Source: Caulobacteraceae bacterium
Lineage (GTDB): Bacteria; Pseudomonadota; Alphaproteobacteria; Caulobacterales; Caulobacteraceae
Direction of reading: 5' to 3'
DNA: 49,696 nt
Assembly (NCBI GenBank): GCA_947476325.1
Contig: CANJPZ010000017.1
Span: 1 to 49,696, forward strand
Below are positions 34,455 to 41,705 of the stretch, in pieces. The notes under the pieces are model-generated. The model was not told the DNA's origin and did no database searches. It saw nothing but the letters and a program-made list of their open reading frames with translations. Position 1 is the stretch's first letter. Each line of letters starts with the position of its first letter. The position numbers and the translations under genes were made by a program.

Positions 34455-35248
34455 GTGACGTCAAAGGGGACGGGCGCAACGCCGACCACGCCGGTCAGGT
34501 CGCCGGGCGCGCGGGCCAGCCTCTCATCGTCCGCCTGATAGTAACCTGCCAGGGCGAATAGCTTGAGCCTGTTGGCCTCGGCGATCATCCGGCCAGCAAT
34601 GCCGTCGATCGACATGGCCGTTTCGATCTCATAGCCCTGCATGGTCGAGTCCGTGACCCACAGGGTCTCGTCGCCCGCGCCGGACGGCTCGGGCGCGACC
34701 TGGGCGATGACCAGGGCGGTGGGCGATCCCCACTGATCAACCTCAGGCAGGGCGCCGACGATCGACAGGGTCGGTTCCACCAGCATGCGGGCCCACCAGG
34801 CGTGGTCGCGGCTTATGGCCAGGACGCCGACGGCGCCGCCGTCCCGCACCTGGGCGATGACCGCTTCGGGCTGGTCGACGTCGTACATGGTCGGCGCGCC
34901 GCCGAACCGGGCGCGCGCCAGTTCGGCGATGCGGGCCGGCTGCTTGTGGCTCCAGGTGATGATCGAGAACGGCGTCTGGCCGTGCAGGGAATCGCCGATC
35001 AGTTCGCGCCAGACGCGGACCACCAGGGCCTTGCTGGCGGCGGACTTTTCCGCGCCCGCCAGACGTCGCAGGATCTGGGTCTCGCGCGCGGGTCTCAGGG
35101 CGAACGTGCCCAGATCGCCGGCCGCGCGCTTGGCGTCGGCGACTTCCCGCGTCAGGGCTGCGCGCTTGTCGATCAGGCGCAGAAGATCGTTATCGATCGT
35201 GTCGATCTTCTCCCGAACCTGGGCCAGTGTCGGCGGCGTTTTGGTCAC
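34451..35248 (-). CDS. Chorismate mutase (AroQ) with a C-terminal domain
   Basis: About 265 residues. Residues about 10-90 are an AroQ domain (REKIDTIDNDLLRLIDKRAALTREVADAKR with later RPARETQILRRL and VWRELIGDSL), converting chorismate to prephenate. Residues about 95-265 form a second domain (TPFSIITWSHKQPARIAELARARFG, VLAISRDHAWWARML, WVTDSTMQGYEIETAMS) that lacks the usual prephenate dehydratase active-site Thr-Arg-Phe motif; it may be regulatory. GTG at 35248 and ATG at 35281 are both possible starts. It overlaps hisC by four bases. Confidence 0.82.
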   Translation of the reverse strand: MTKTPPTLAQVREKIDTIDNDLLRLIDKRAALTREVADAKRAAGDLGTFALRPARETQILRRLAGAEKSAASKALVVRVWRELIGDSLHGQTPFSIITWSHKQPARIAELARARFGGAPTMYDVDQPEAVIAQVRDGGAVGVLAISRDHAWWARMLVEPTLSIVGALPEVDQWGSPTALVIAQVAPEPSGAGDETLWVTDSTMQGYEIETAMSIDGIAGRMIAEANRLKLFALAGYYQADDERLARAPGDLTGVVGVAPVPFDVT

Positions 35249-35313
35249 GCGGCTACCCTTGAAAAATGAGCGCCGGACCATAGCCGCAAAGTCTGGCGGC
35301 GCAAGTCCATGGG

Positions 35314-36369
35314 CTATTGAGCGGCTGGCGCCTCCGCCACGCGATAGATGCGCGGCGCATCGCCCAGGGCGACCGGTCCCAGCCAGGCCTGGGCGTCGTG
35401 AAAATGCAAAGTGGTTTTGATCCCGCCGATCGCCGCCAGCAGCGACTGGCCGGCCGCCATACCCGAGGCGACCGAGGCCGTTTGTTGCGGCAGGACGGAG
35501 ATGTCGCTAAGCGCCATCATCGCATCGTCGACCTGGGTTGCATGCAAGGACAGCGAGCCCTTCAGAAAGCCTTGCTCATCAACCGACAGGGTCGAAGCCT
35601 TGAGCGACAACAGGGCGCCGTTGCCCAGGGAAATTCCACCCTGCTCGATACGTAGCTGCCCGCCGGCCTCACCCCAGCGAGACATCAGCCCGTTCCAGGC
35701 GCCGCCGTTGAGCTGGGAGGCGTTGGTGACTGCGCCTTCGACGTCCACCGTGACCGGCTTTGTCTCGGCCAGCCGCGACAGCAGCGTTCCGGTGCTGGGC
35801 GTGGCCTGATCGATGCGGAAAAACACCTTGGCGGTATCACCCGCCTCGAGCCGCAGGTGGGCCTCGAACCGGCTGATGGCGGAGAAGGTTATCCGCTCGC
35901 CCACCGACGGCGAGAGTTTCAGATTGATCCCCTCAACCGAAATGCGCGGCGGATGAGATTTCAGCCCGCCTAGGCTCATGCGCAGGACATCGCCCATGAT
36001 CGCGATGCCGGGCTTGCCGGGCCGGGACAGGACCAAGCCGTTTTTGGCGACGAAGACGATGACGCTGGGTGTGATGGCCGAGGTCTCGGCATCGAGTTTG
36101 GGCGCCGCCAGTCCCCAGCCTGCGGGATCGCTGACGTGGACCTGATCCATCTGGATGAAGAAGCGGAATGGATAACCGCTGACCGACCGGTTTTGCCAAA
36201 CGACGGACCAACCAGCTGTGCGCAAGGTCTGGGCCTGGGCGTCCATGCGCGCAACGATCTGGTGTGAGGCGATCATCCACCAGGCACTCCAGGCCACGAC
36301 GGCGGCAATCACCGCAGCCCAGGGCAGGATGATCCAGCGGCGTTTGGCTTTGACGGCGACGTCTGACAT
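35314..36369 (-). CDS. DUF2125 family envelope protein
   Basis: A 351-residue protein with one N-terminal membrane helix (WIILPWAAVIAAVVAWSAWWM) and a long beta-rich exported part. The DUF2125 signatures are LRTAGWSVVWQNRSVSGYPFRFFIQMDQVHV and later WGLAAPKLDAETSAITPSVIVFVAKNGL. It is likely anchored in the inner membrane facing the periplasm; the role is unknown. The ATG at 36369 is chosen because the helix follows directly and GAGAGCCTC-type sequence precedes it. Confidence 0.85.
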   Translation of the reverse strand: MSDVAVKAKRRWIILPWAAVIAAVVAWSAWWMIASHQIVARMDAQAQTLRTAGWSVVWQNRSVSGYPFRFFIQMDQVHVSDPAGWGLAAPKLDAETSAITPSVIVFVAKNGLVLSRPGKPGIAIMGDVLRMSLGGLKSHPPRISVEGINLKLSPSVGERITFSAISRFEAHLRLEAGDTAKVFFRIDQATPSTGTLLSRLAETKPVTVDVEGAVTNASQLNGGAWNGLMSRWGEAGGQLRIEQGGISLGNGALLSLKASTLSVDEQGFLKGSLSLHATQVDDAMMALSDISVLPQQTASVASGMAAGQSLLAAIGGIKTTLHFHDAQAWLGPVALGDAPRIYRVAEAPAAQ

Positions 36370-36402
36370 GGAGAGGCTCTCAAGCTCGAAACGGGAAGGA
36401 CT

Positions 36403-36942
36403 ATGGACGGCGGCGACGAAGATCGGTGGGTGTTCGGTTACGGTTCGCTGATGTGGCGGCCGGGCTTTGACTTCATAGAGCGGCGAGGCGCTGTTCTCCA
36501 TGGCCGGCGGCGCGCATTCTGCATCTATTCGGTCCATCATCGCGGCACCTATGAGCGGCCGGGCCTGGTGCTGGGCCTGGCGCCTGGAGGCTCAACGCGC
36601 GGCGCGGCCTATCGGGTCCCTGCTAGGGCATGGCCACAGGTCTATGAATACCTGCGCGAGCGCGAGCAGCCGACAGAAACCTATTTTGAAGCCTGGCGGG
36701 ACGTTGACCTGGGTCAGGCCGGGCGAGCGCCGGCGCTGGTCTTTCTGTCTGACCGCGCCCATCCCCAGTGGGCGGGAGACCTGACCCTGGACGCCCAGGC
36801 CGATCTGATCGCCGGTTCAACGGGGCTGTCGGGCCGCAACATCGACTACCTGCGCGACCTGGTCGAGCATCTCCGCGAAGAGAATATTCGCGACCAGGCG
36901 ATGGAACGGCTGTTGGCGATGGTCGAGGCGAGAGAGGCCTAG
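36403..36942 (+). CDS. ChaC-like gamma-glutamylcyclotransferase
   Basis: A 179-residue protein with WVFGYGSLMWRPGFDF (the YGSLM substrate loop), RRRAFCIYSVHHRGT and a likely catalytic Glu in YLREREQPTETYFEAW. ChaC enzymes cleave glutathione to 5-oxoproline and Cys-Gly in the cytosol. It is divergent from the DUF2125 gene with 33 bases between starts. Confidence 0.9.
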   Translation: MDGGDEDRWVFGYGSLMWRPGFDFIERRGAVLHGRRRAFCIYSVHHRGTYERPGLVLGLAPGGSTRGAAYRVPARAWPQVYEYLREREQPTETYFEAWRDVDLGQAGRAPALVFLSDRAHPQWAGDLTLDAQADLIAGSTGLSGRNIDYLRDLVEHLREENIRDQAMERLLAMVEAREA

Positions 36943-37002
36943 GCGGTTGATATTCCGGGCGATCGGCGTTTACATAACGCTGTCATCCGGGGGGAAGCCA
37001 AC

Positions 37003-37725
37003 ATGACCACAACAAACTCATCGACGCGGCCTGTCCAGTCGTCAGAGCGCTTGTTCTTTTCCGGCATGGCCATCGCCCTGGCCGTTGTCGCCTTCGCGGG
37101 CTTTGCGCCAAGTTTCTATCTGCGATCTGACGCCTACGCGGGCCCGCCGCTGACCTCGCTGGTCATTGCGCATGGCAGCCTGGCGACAAGCTGGGTTCTT
37201 ATGCTCGTGGTGCAAACCGCGCTCGTTGCCGGCGGTCAGACCCGCATTCATCGCAAGCTCGGATGGCTGGGGGCGGCAATCGCCGCCAGCCTGGTCGTCG
37301 TGGGTCCTATCGTCGCTATCCAGGCGATCAAGCGCGGGGCGGTTCCACCCGGCCTGACGCCTCAGCAGTTTTTCGTGCTGCCGATGACCGATGTCACCCT
37401 GCTGGCCGGGTTTGTCATCGCGGCCATTCTGAAACGCAATGACGCCCAATGGCACAAGCGGCTGATGCTGCTGGCGACGATCGGCATAATCGACGCCGCG
37501 ACCGCGCGCCTGCCGGGCATGCTGCAGGCCGGGCCGCTGGCCTTCTTCGCAATCGCTGATCTGTTTATCGTCGCAGGCGTCGCTTACGACCTCATCACGC
37601 GACGCAAGGTTCATCCGGCCTGGATCTGGGGCGGACTGATCATTGTGGTCTCGCAGCCCTTGCGGCTGGTGTTAAGCGGCACGCCCGTCTGGGCGAGCTT
37701 TGTCCACCTGATGACCGGCGCCTAG
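37003..37725 (+). CDS. Seven-helix membrane protein, unknown
   Basis: A 240-residue protein with about seven hydrophobic segments. Repeated histidine-containing stretches sit at membrane edges: LVIAHGSLATSWVLMLVVQT, TRIHRKLGWLG, QWHKRLMLLATIG and SFVHLMTGA. This spacing recalls haem-coordinating membrane proteins, but I cannot place it in a named family. A GGGG-GAAGCC ribosome site precedes the ATG. It is not obviously coupled to ChaC. Confidence 0.7.
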   Translation: MTTTNSSTRPVQSSERLFFSGMAIALAVVAFAGFAPSFYLRSDAYAGPPLTSLVIAHGSLATSWVLMLVVQTALVAGGQTRIHRKLGWLGAAIAASLVVVGPIVAIQAIKRGAVPPGLTPQQFFVLPMTDVTLLAGFVIAAILKRNDAQWHKRLMLLATIGIIDAATARLPGMLQAGPLAFFAIADLFIVAGVAYDLITRRKVHPAWIWGGLIIVVSQPLRLVLSGTPVWASFVHLMTGA

Positions 37726-37735
37726 GGCGATACGC

Positions 37736-38086
37736 CTAGCGGCGCATCGCCGACTTGGCTTCGCGGCGGGCGCGGGCGTCAGCCTTGGCGGCGGCTTTGC
37801 GTTCCTTGCGTTCCGAGCGCTTGGCCTCATCGGACTCGGCGGCGACGTCCAGGCGCGCCTGAACCTCTGCGGCCTTGGCCATCAGTTTGGCGTGTTCCTT
37901 TGCGGCCTTGTCGGCTTCGCGCGCGGCGCGCAGTTCTTCGCGCTTGCGGGCGCGCTCGGCCTCACGGTCGATCGGCGCAGCAGCCTGGATCGTCGGCTTG
38001 GGCTTGAACTTGTCGAGAATGGCTTGCTTGGCGGCGCGGGCGGTAGCCTGGCGGTCGCTGAAATTGGGATCTATGTTTGAACGCAT
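37736..38086 (-). CDS. DUF6481 family charged protein
   Basis: A 116-residue, very Ala/Lys/Arg/Glu-rich protein predicted to be mostly helical or disordered, beginning DPNFSDRQATARAAKQAILDKFK. This start is typical of DUF6481, a small alphaproteobacterial family often near rpsU/csp genes, hence perhaps RNA-associated. No such neighbours are present here. Confidence 0.7.
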   Translation of the reverse strand: MRSNIDPNFSDRQATARAAKQAILDKFKPKPTIQAAAPIDREAERARKREELRAAREADKAAKEHAKLMAKAAEVQARLDVAAESDEAKRSERKERKAAAKADARARREAKSAMRR

Positions 38087-38379
38087 GATGGGGACAGCCA
38101 GCCTGGATCAGCCGACGTTCGGTCTTCTCCGTGAATGTATGGGCTCTGATAGGCCTATCCGGCCCTTCTTTTCAAGGGCACCATCTGTCGCTGGCCGCCA
38201 GAGCCCGGCGTCATTGGGGCGAACCGAAAGCTGACACCGGGCTCAGCCGGGGGGACCGGCGCGCCGTGCGACGGGTCCATGCGGGGGCCTGGGCCTCGTC
38301 AGATGAGGTGGCGCGACTACGGCGAGCCCAGCGGCCCCTCGCGAAGGCTGAACCCAAAGGGCCCGCCGCAGCCGCTACC
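38087..38379. other. Intergenic region, no recognisable gene
   Basis: About 290 bases between the start of the DUF6481 gene and the stop of a small membrane protein gene. Open frames are present only from GC bias; I see no homologous segment. GGCTCAGCC at 38239-38247 is a small palindrome. The promoter of the DUF6481 gene should lie here. Confidence 0.3.
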
Positions 38380-38490
38380 CTACTTCCGCTGCTCGCCCAG
38401 CCGGACGTAGAGTGCTGTTCCGCCGAGCCCGACCATGAACACCAGGAACATGGCCGCGGCGGCGATGGGAACGAATGTATCGACGGTCAT
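38380..38490 (-). CDS. Small single-helix membrane protein, probably Fnr-controlled
   Basis: Thirty-six residues: MTVDTFVPIAAAAMFLVFMV followed by GLGGTALYVRLGEQRK. One transmembrane helix is predicted. A strong ribosome site (CCGGAGG) lies eight bases before the ATG at 38490. The Fnr-type box at 38545-38558 is centred about 61 bases upstream, where activation at -41.5 would leave a leader of about 20 bases. Small helices of this type often join respiratory oxidases, but none is nearby. Confidence 0.6.
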   Translation of the reverse strand: MTVDTFVPIAAAAMFLVFMVGLGGTALYVRLGEQRK

Positions 38491-38544
38491 CACGAGGCCT
38501 CCGGAACGTGTCGCAAAGCTAGTCGTGGCCCGGGTTCGGCATCT

Positions 38545-38558
38545 TTGATCTGAATCAA
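38545..38558. promoter_or_regulatory. Fnr/FixK box
   Basis: TTGATCTGAATCAA is an exact TTGAT-N4-ATCAA palindrome, the consensus for Fnr and FixK. It lies between the divergent small membrane protein gene and the Crp/Fnr regulator gene, so autoregulation and activation of the small gene are both plausible. Confidence 0.85.
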
Positions 38559-38633
38559 GCTTGAGTTTTTGAATCATGCAAAATGGTCAGGCTCGCGTGC
38601 ATCTGCGCGAGCGTTCGAACAGTGCTGGATCCC

Positions 38634-39377
38634 ATGCAGGCCAGAGCCAACCTCAAGATCGTCAGCGGCGGAGAGCCCTGCGCCGGCCCGGGCGCCGGGC
38701 GCTGTGCAAACTGCGGCGCGCGGGCCTTGAGTGTCTGCGCCCAGGTTTCCGACGCCGGACTTTCGCGGATGGAAGCCCTGTCCGAGGAAGTCGAACTTCG
38801 GCCCGGCGAAATTCTGGCGCGCGAGGGCGATGCCGCCGCGCATGTCTTCAATATCACGGGCGGGGCTGTGAGGGTTTACAAGCTGATGGCCGACGGCCGT
38901 CGGCAGATTATTGGTTTTCTGTTCGCCGGCGATTTCCTGGGCCTCACGTCGGACAAGGACTACGCCTTTTCGGCCGAGGCGCTGGAGCCGGTCACGGCCT
39001 GCCGGTTTAACCGCAAGGGCTACATGGGGGTCGTTGAACAGTTCCCTGAACTTGAGAGCGCCCTGCTGTCGCGCTTTACCAGCGACCTCTCCGCCGCACA
39101 GGCCCACATGCTTCTGCTCGTCCGCAAGACCGCGCGTGAGCGGGTGGCCAGCTTCCTGCTGGACCTTTCGGCGCGCGCCGCCCGCCGCGGCGCGGACGCT
39201 GACAGTGTTCACCTGGTCATGACCCGTGGCGAGATCGCCGATTACCTGGGCCTTACCCTGGAGACGGTCAGTCGCACCTTGTCGGCGCTGAAGTCCAAGG
39301 GCGCAATCCGGCAGACCGACAGCCGGACCTACACTATCCTTGCCCGCCGCCAGCTGGAGGCGATGTCCGGCGCCTGA
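38634..39377 (+). CDS. Fnr-type oxygen-sensing transcription regulator (FnrN/FnrL group)
   Basis: A 247-residue Crp/Fnr protein. The N-terminal cluster C24-x2-C27-x7-C35 (RCANCGARALSVC) plus core C123 (EPVTACRFNR) matches the 4Fe-4S ligands of FnrN/FnrL. The cyclic-nucleotide-like fold follows (LAREGDAAAHVFNITGGAVRVYKL), and the HTH is MTRGEIADYLGLTLETVSRTLSALKSKGAI with the E-x-x-S-R recognition residues that read TTGAT. I prefer the ATG at 38634: a start at 38583 would lie within about 25 bases of the Fnr box and adds an unconserved 17 residues. Confidence 0.92.
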   Translation: MQARANLKIVSGGEPCAGPGAGRCANCGARALSVCAQVSDAGLSRMEALSEEVELRPGEILAREGDAAAHVFNITGGAVRVYKLMADGRRQIIGFLFAGDFLGLTSDKDYAFSAEALEPVTACRFNRKGYMGVVEQFPELESALLSRFTSDLSAAQAHMLLLVRKTARERVASFLLDLSARAARRGADADSVHLVMTRGEIADYLGLTLETVSRTLSALKSKGAIRQTDSRTYTILARRQLEAMSGA

Positions 39378-39419
39378 GGACCGGTTGCCGGGCAGGCGAG
39401 AACACCCCATTCTGCCAGC

Positions 39420-40217
39420 ATGACAAGCAAGGCCCCCGCCGTTTTTTTCGGCCACGGCAACCCCATGAACGCGCTTGGCGGGCCATACGTCCCTGAGTGG
39501 CGTGCGCTTGGCGCGCGGATCGGCAAGCCGAAGGCCGTGCTGATGGTCTCTGCTCACTGGCACACCCATGGGGCCGGCGTGACCGGCATGGAGGCGCCGC
39601 GCACCATCCACGACTTCTACGGCTTTCCGCCTGAGCTTTTCGCCGTGCGATATCCGGCGCCGGGCTCGGTTGAGCTGGCCGCGCGTGTGATCAAACTGGC
39701 GGAGCCCACGCCGGTGGCTGCGAGTCATGACTGGGGTCTGGATCACGGCGCCTGGTCGGTGCTGATACACGTATTCCCAGACGCTGACGTACCTGTCGTG
39801 CAGTTGTCCATTGACGGCTCACAGCCGCCCGCCTTCCATCTGGACCTTGGTCTCCGGCTCGCGGCCTTGCGAGAGGAAGGGGTGATGATCGCCGGATCGG
39901 GGGATGTCGTGCATAACCTGTCGCTGGCCAGGTTCCGGGGTGGCGAGACCGCTGATCCCTATGACTGGGCGGTTCGCTTCAATGATGAGGTCAAGGCGGC
40001 GATCACGGCGGGCGATCATGCCGCCTTGCTGCCGGGTGCGGCCATAGACGCCGATGCGGCGCTGTCAATCCCAACCGACGAGCACTGGTTGCCGCTGCTC
40101 TATGTGCTGGGCGCGGCCGGGCAGGGCGAGACGCCTGAGTTCTTCACCGACAGGATTGATCACGGTTCGATCTCCATGCTGGGCGTGGGCTTCGGGATTG
40201 CGGGAGGCAAGGCATGA
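39420..40217 (+). CDS. YgiD/DODA-type class III extradiol dioxygenase
   Basis: A 265-residue protein with the metal-binding motifs of 4,5-DOPA extradiol dioxygenases: VFFGHGNPMNAL (His12), MVSAHWHTHG, HDWGLDHGAWSVL (near 102-113) and SGDVVHNL. Members open catechol rings using iron, or zinc in the plant subgroup; the physiological substrate in bacteria is mostly unknown. Its stop overlaps the start of the DUF2164 gene, a common pairing that suggests a two-gene operon. Confidence 0.88.
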   Translation: MTSKAPAVFFGHGNPMNALGGPYVPEWRALGARIGKPKAVLMVSAHWHTHGAGVTGMEAPRTIHDFYGFPPELFAVRYPAPGSVELAARVIKLAEPTPVAASHDWGLDHGAWSVLIHVFPDADVPVVQLSIDGSQPPAFHLDLGLRLAALREEGVMIAGSGDVVHNLSLARFRGGETADPYDWAVRFNDEVKAAITAGDHAALLPGAAIDADAALSIPTDEHWLPLLYVLGAAGQGETPEFFTDRIDHGSISMLGVGFGIAGGKA

Positions 40218-40468
40218 AACCCATCGTATTTTCGAAAGAGGAAACCGCCGTCATTACCGGAGAAATCCAGCGCTGGTTCCGCGATGAGCTGGATCAGGAC
40301 ATCGGCGGTCTGCCGGCCCAGGTGCTGCTCGATTTCTTCACCCGCAGGATTGGCCCCTATTTCTACAACCGAGGAGTCTACGATGCCCAGGCCGTGCTGC
40401 TGGCTCGGGTGGATGATCTGGGCGAGGCGATTCTGGGTCTGGAACAACGGGCGGGACCGGGTCGCTAG
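40214..40468 (+). CDS. DUF2164 family protein
   Basis: An 84-residue cytosolic protein: FSKEETAVITGEIQRWFRDEL, DQDIGGLPAQVLLDFFTRRIGPYFYNRGVYDAQAVL. This wording is the DUF2164 signature. Function unknown. It overlaps the dioxygenase stop by four bases and shares a CTAG stop with the convergent secreted-protein gene. Confidence 0.9.
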   Translation: MKPIVFSKEETAVITGEIQRWFRDELDQDIGGLPAQVLLDFFTRRIGPYFYNRGVYDAQAVLLARVDDLGEAILGLEQRAGPGR

Positions 40469-41073
40469 GGCGATGGCGCAAAGGTTTCGGCGGCGGCGCG
40501 CAGCTGGAAACTGTTCATCAAATAGCTGGCGATCCAGAACGCCGTCTTGGTCGGCGGCGGGCCGTCATAGGTCGGCTGGCCGAGGGCCGTGAAGATCGGC
40601 CCCATGGCAGGCAAGGGTCCCGGGTAACGGCGCGGGCCGGCCTTGTCGGCCGTCTCACGCAGGCCGGCGATGATTTCCGGCGGCGCAGCGGCGATCGCCT
40701 GGTCAAGCCGTTCGCGCTTGAGCCCCAGGTCGCGCTCGATCAGGTCGGCCATGGCCTCCTGGTTGAAACCCAGCAGCATCAGCCGCGACCGGGTGCGGAC
40801 ATTGCGCTCGACCCCCGGCGCGCATTGGCGCGCCAGAGCTGCGCTGTCGTCGGCCAGGTGCGACATCAGGACATCGACCGCCGCCAGATTGAGGGCGTCG
40901 GCTGCGCTTCTGACCGCGTTGCGGTCATAGTCTGCAGCCTTGGCCCAGACACAGCGGGGCATGGCGGCGATCTGGGCGGCCGGGGCCATTGGCGGGTCGG
41001 CGGCCAGGGTCTGGGAAGACAGGGCCGCGAGCCCGAGGACGGCGGCCAGGACGGCGGGACGGATCTGTTTCAT
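40465..41073 (-). CDS. Secreted two-cysteine protein, paralogue A
   Basis: A 202-residue protein with a signal peptide (cleavage near TLA-AD). Two cysteines in the mature part (MPRCVWAK; ALARQCAPG) probably form a disulfide. The central LLGFNQEAMADLIERDLGLKRERLDQAIAAAPPEI and the C-terminal LRAAAETFAP correspond stretch by stretch to the protein at 43688-44302, so the two are paralogues. No named family is recognised. It is divergent from the SIMPL-like gene across an AT-rich, palindrome-bearing region and is probably co-regulated with it. Confidence 0.75.
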   Translation of the reverse strand: MKQIRPAVLAAVLGLAALSSQTLAADPPMAPAAQIAAMPRCVWAKAADYDRNAVRSAADALNLAAVDVLMSHLADDSAALARQCAPGVERNVRTRSRLMLLGFNQEAMADLIERDLGLKRERLDQAIAAAPPEIIAGLRETADKAGPRRYPGPLPAMGPIFTALGQPTYDGPPPTKTAFWIASYLMNSFQLRAAAETFAPSP

Positions 41074-41102
41074 CGGCGGGATACTAGATCGCTCGCAGCA
41101 AT

Positions 41103-41156
41103 ATGGGCGCCCATGTAAATGTTGCAATAACGACATAAATATGCAATATTGCAATA
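41103..41156. promoter_or_regulatory. Operator-like cluster in the divergent promoter of the secreted redox locus
   Basis: This AT-rich stretch holds a perfect 12-bp palindrome ATGGGCGCCCAT (41103-41114), two copies of TTGCAATA (41122-41129 and 41149-41156) and the palindrome GCAATATTGC (41143-41152), all within 100 bases between divergent starts. It is probably the regulatory centre of the locus; the regulator is unknown. Confidence 0.55.
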
Positions 41157-41175
41157 AAGGCCATGGGAGGTCGTG

Positions 41176-41628
41176 ATGAACAGACTGGCCGTGATGGCGA
41201 TATTGGTTCTGGCCCTTGCCGGGAGGGCGCAGGCCCAGAACGGGCGCATCGAAATCAAGGCCACGGGGTCGGCGAGCGCTCCGGCCAACTGGGAGCCGAC
41301 GCCAGGCGGTCCAGGCTTGCCGGAAATGCTCAGACTGCAGGCGATCGCCATGGCGATGAAAAGCGCGCGCGCCCAGGCCGAGAGCCTGACCCAGGCCGGC
41401 GGCCTGCCTCCTGGCGGCATACTGGACGTCCAGATCCTGCCTGACGCGCCTCACGGTGAGGTCTCCCTGACCAACGCCAGCACCGGTGACTCCTTTGACG
41501 GGCGACGGGCCTTCTGGATGAACACCATCGGCACCCAGTTTTCGCGCGGCGCCACGGCGACGAGCGCCGAGATCACGGTCAGTGTCGAATTCGGGATTGG
41601 CTACGAGCATTCTGATTCCAAACAGTGA
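41176..41628 (+). CDS. Secreted SIMPL-like (DUF541) short protein
   Basis: A 150-residue protein with a signal peptide (cleavage after AQAQ region). The mature part IEIKATGSASAPANWEP, then LRLQAIAMAMKSARAQAESLTQAGGLPPGGILDVQILPD and a final SAEITVSVEFGIGY resemble the middle and end of the SIMPL domain (A-x-x-x-A-x-x-x-A-x-x-LA-x-x-G-x-x-LG). It is shorter than typical SIMPL proteins (about 230 residues), so the assignment is tentative. GGGAGG precedes the ATG at 41176. The big monooxygenase-like gene follows 77 bases later. Confidence 0.6.
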   Translation: MNRLAVMAILVLALAGRAQAQNGRIEIKATGSASAPANWEPTPGGPGLPEMLRLQAIAMAMKSARAQAESLTQAGGLPPGGILDVQILPDAPHGEVSLTNASTGDSFDGRRAFWMNTIGTQFSRGATATSAEITVSVEFGIGYEHSDSKQ

Positions 41629-41705
41629 CGTTGTTTTTTATCGAAATTCGTTCATTCTTGCGCAGGACCTGTCCGCTTAGAGATAGGGTTTTGGGGGCAT
41701 TTGAC

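Noticed and set aside
41074..41175. Possible riboswitch leader before the SIMPL-like gene
   Set aside because: The palindromes are short and DNA-operator-like; no known riboswitch core could be recognised.
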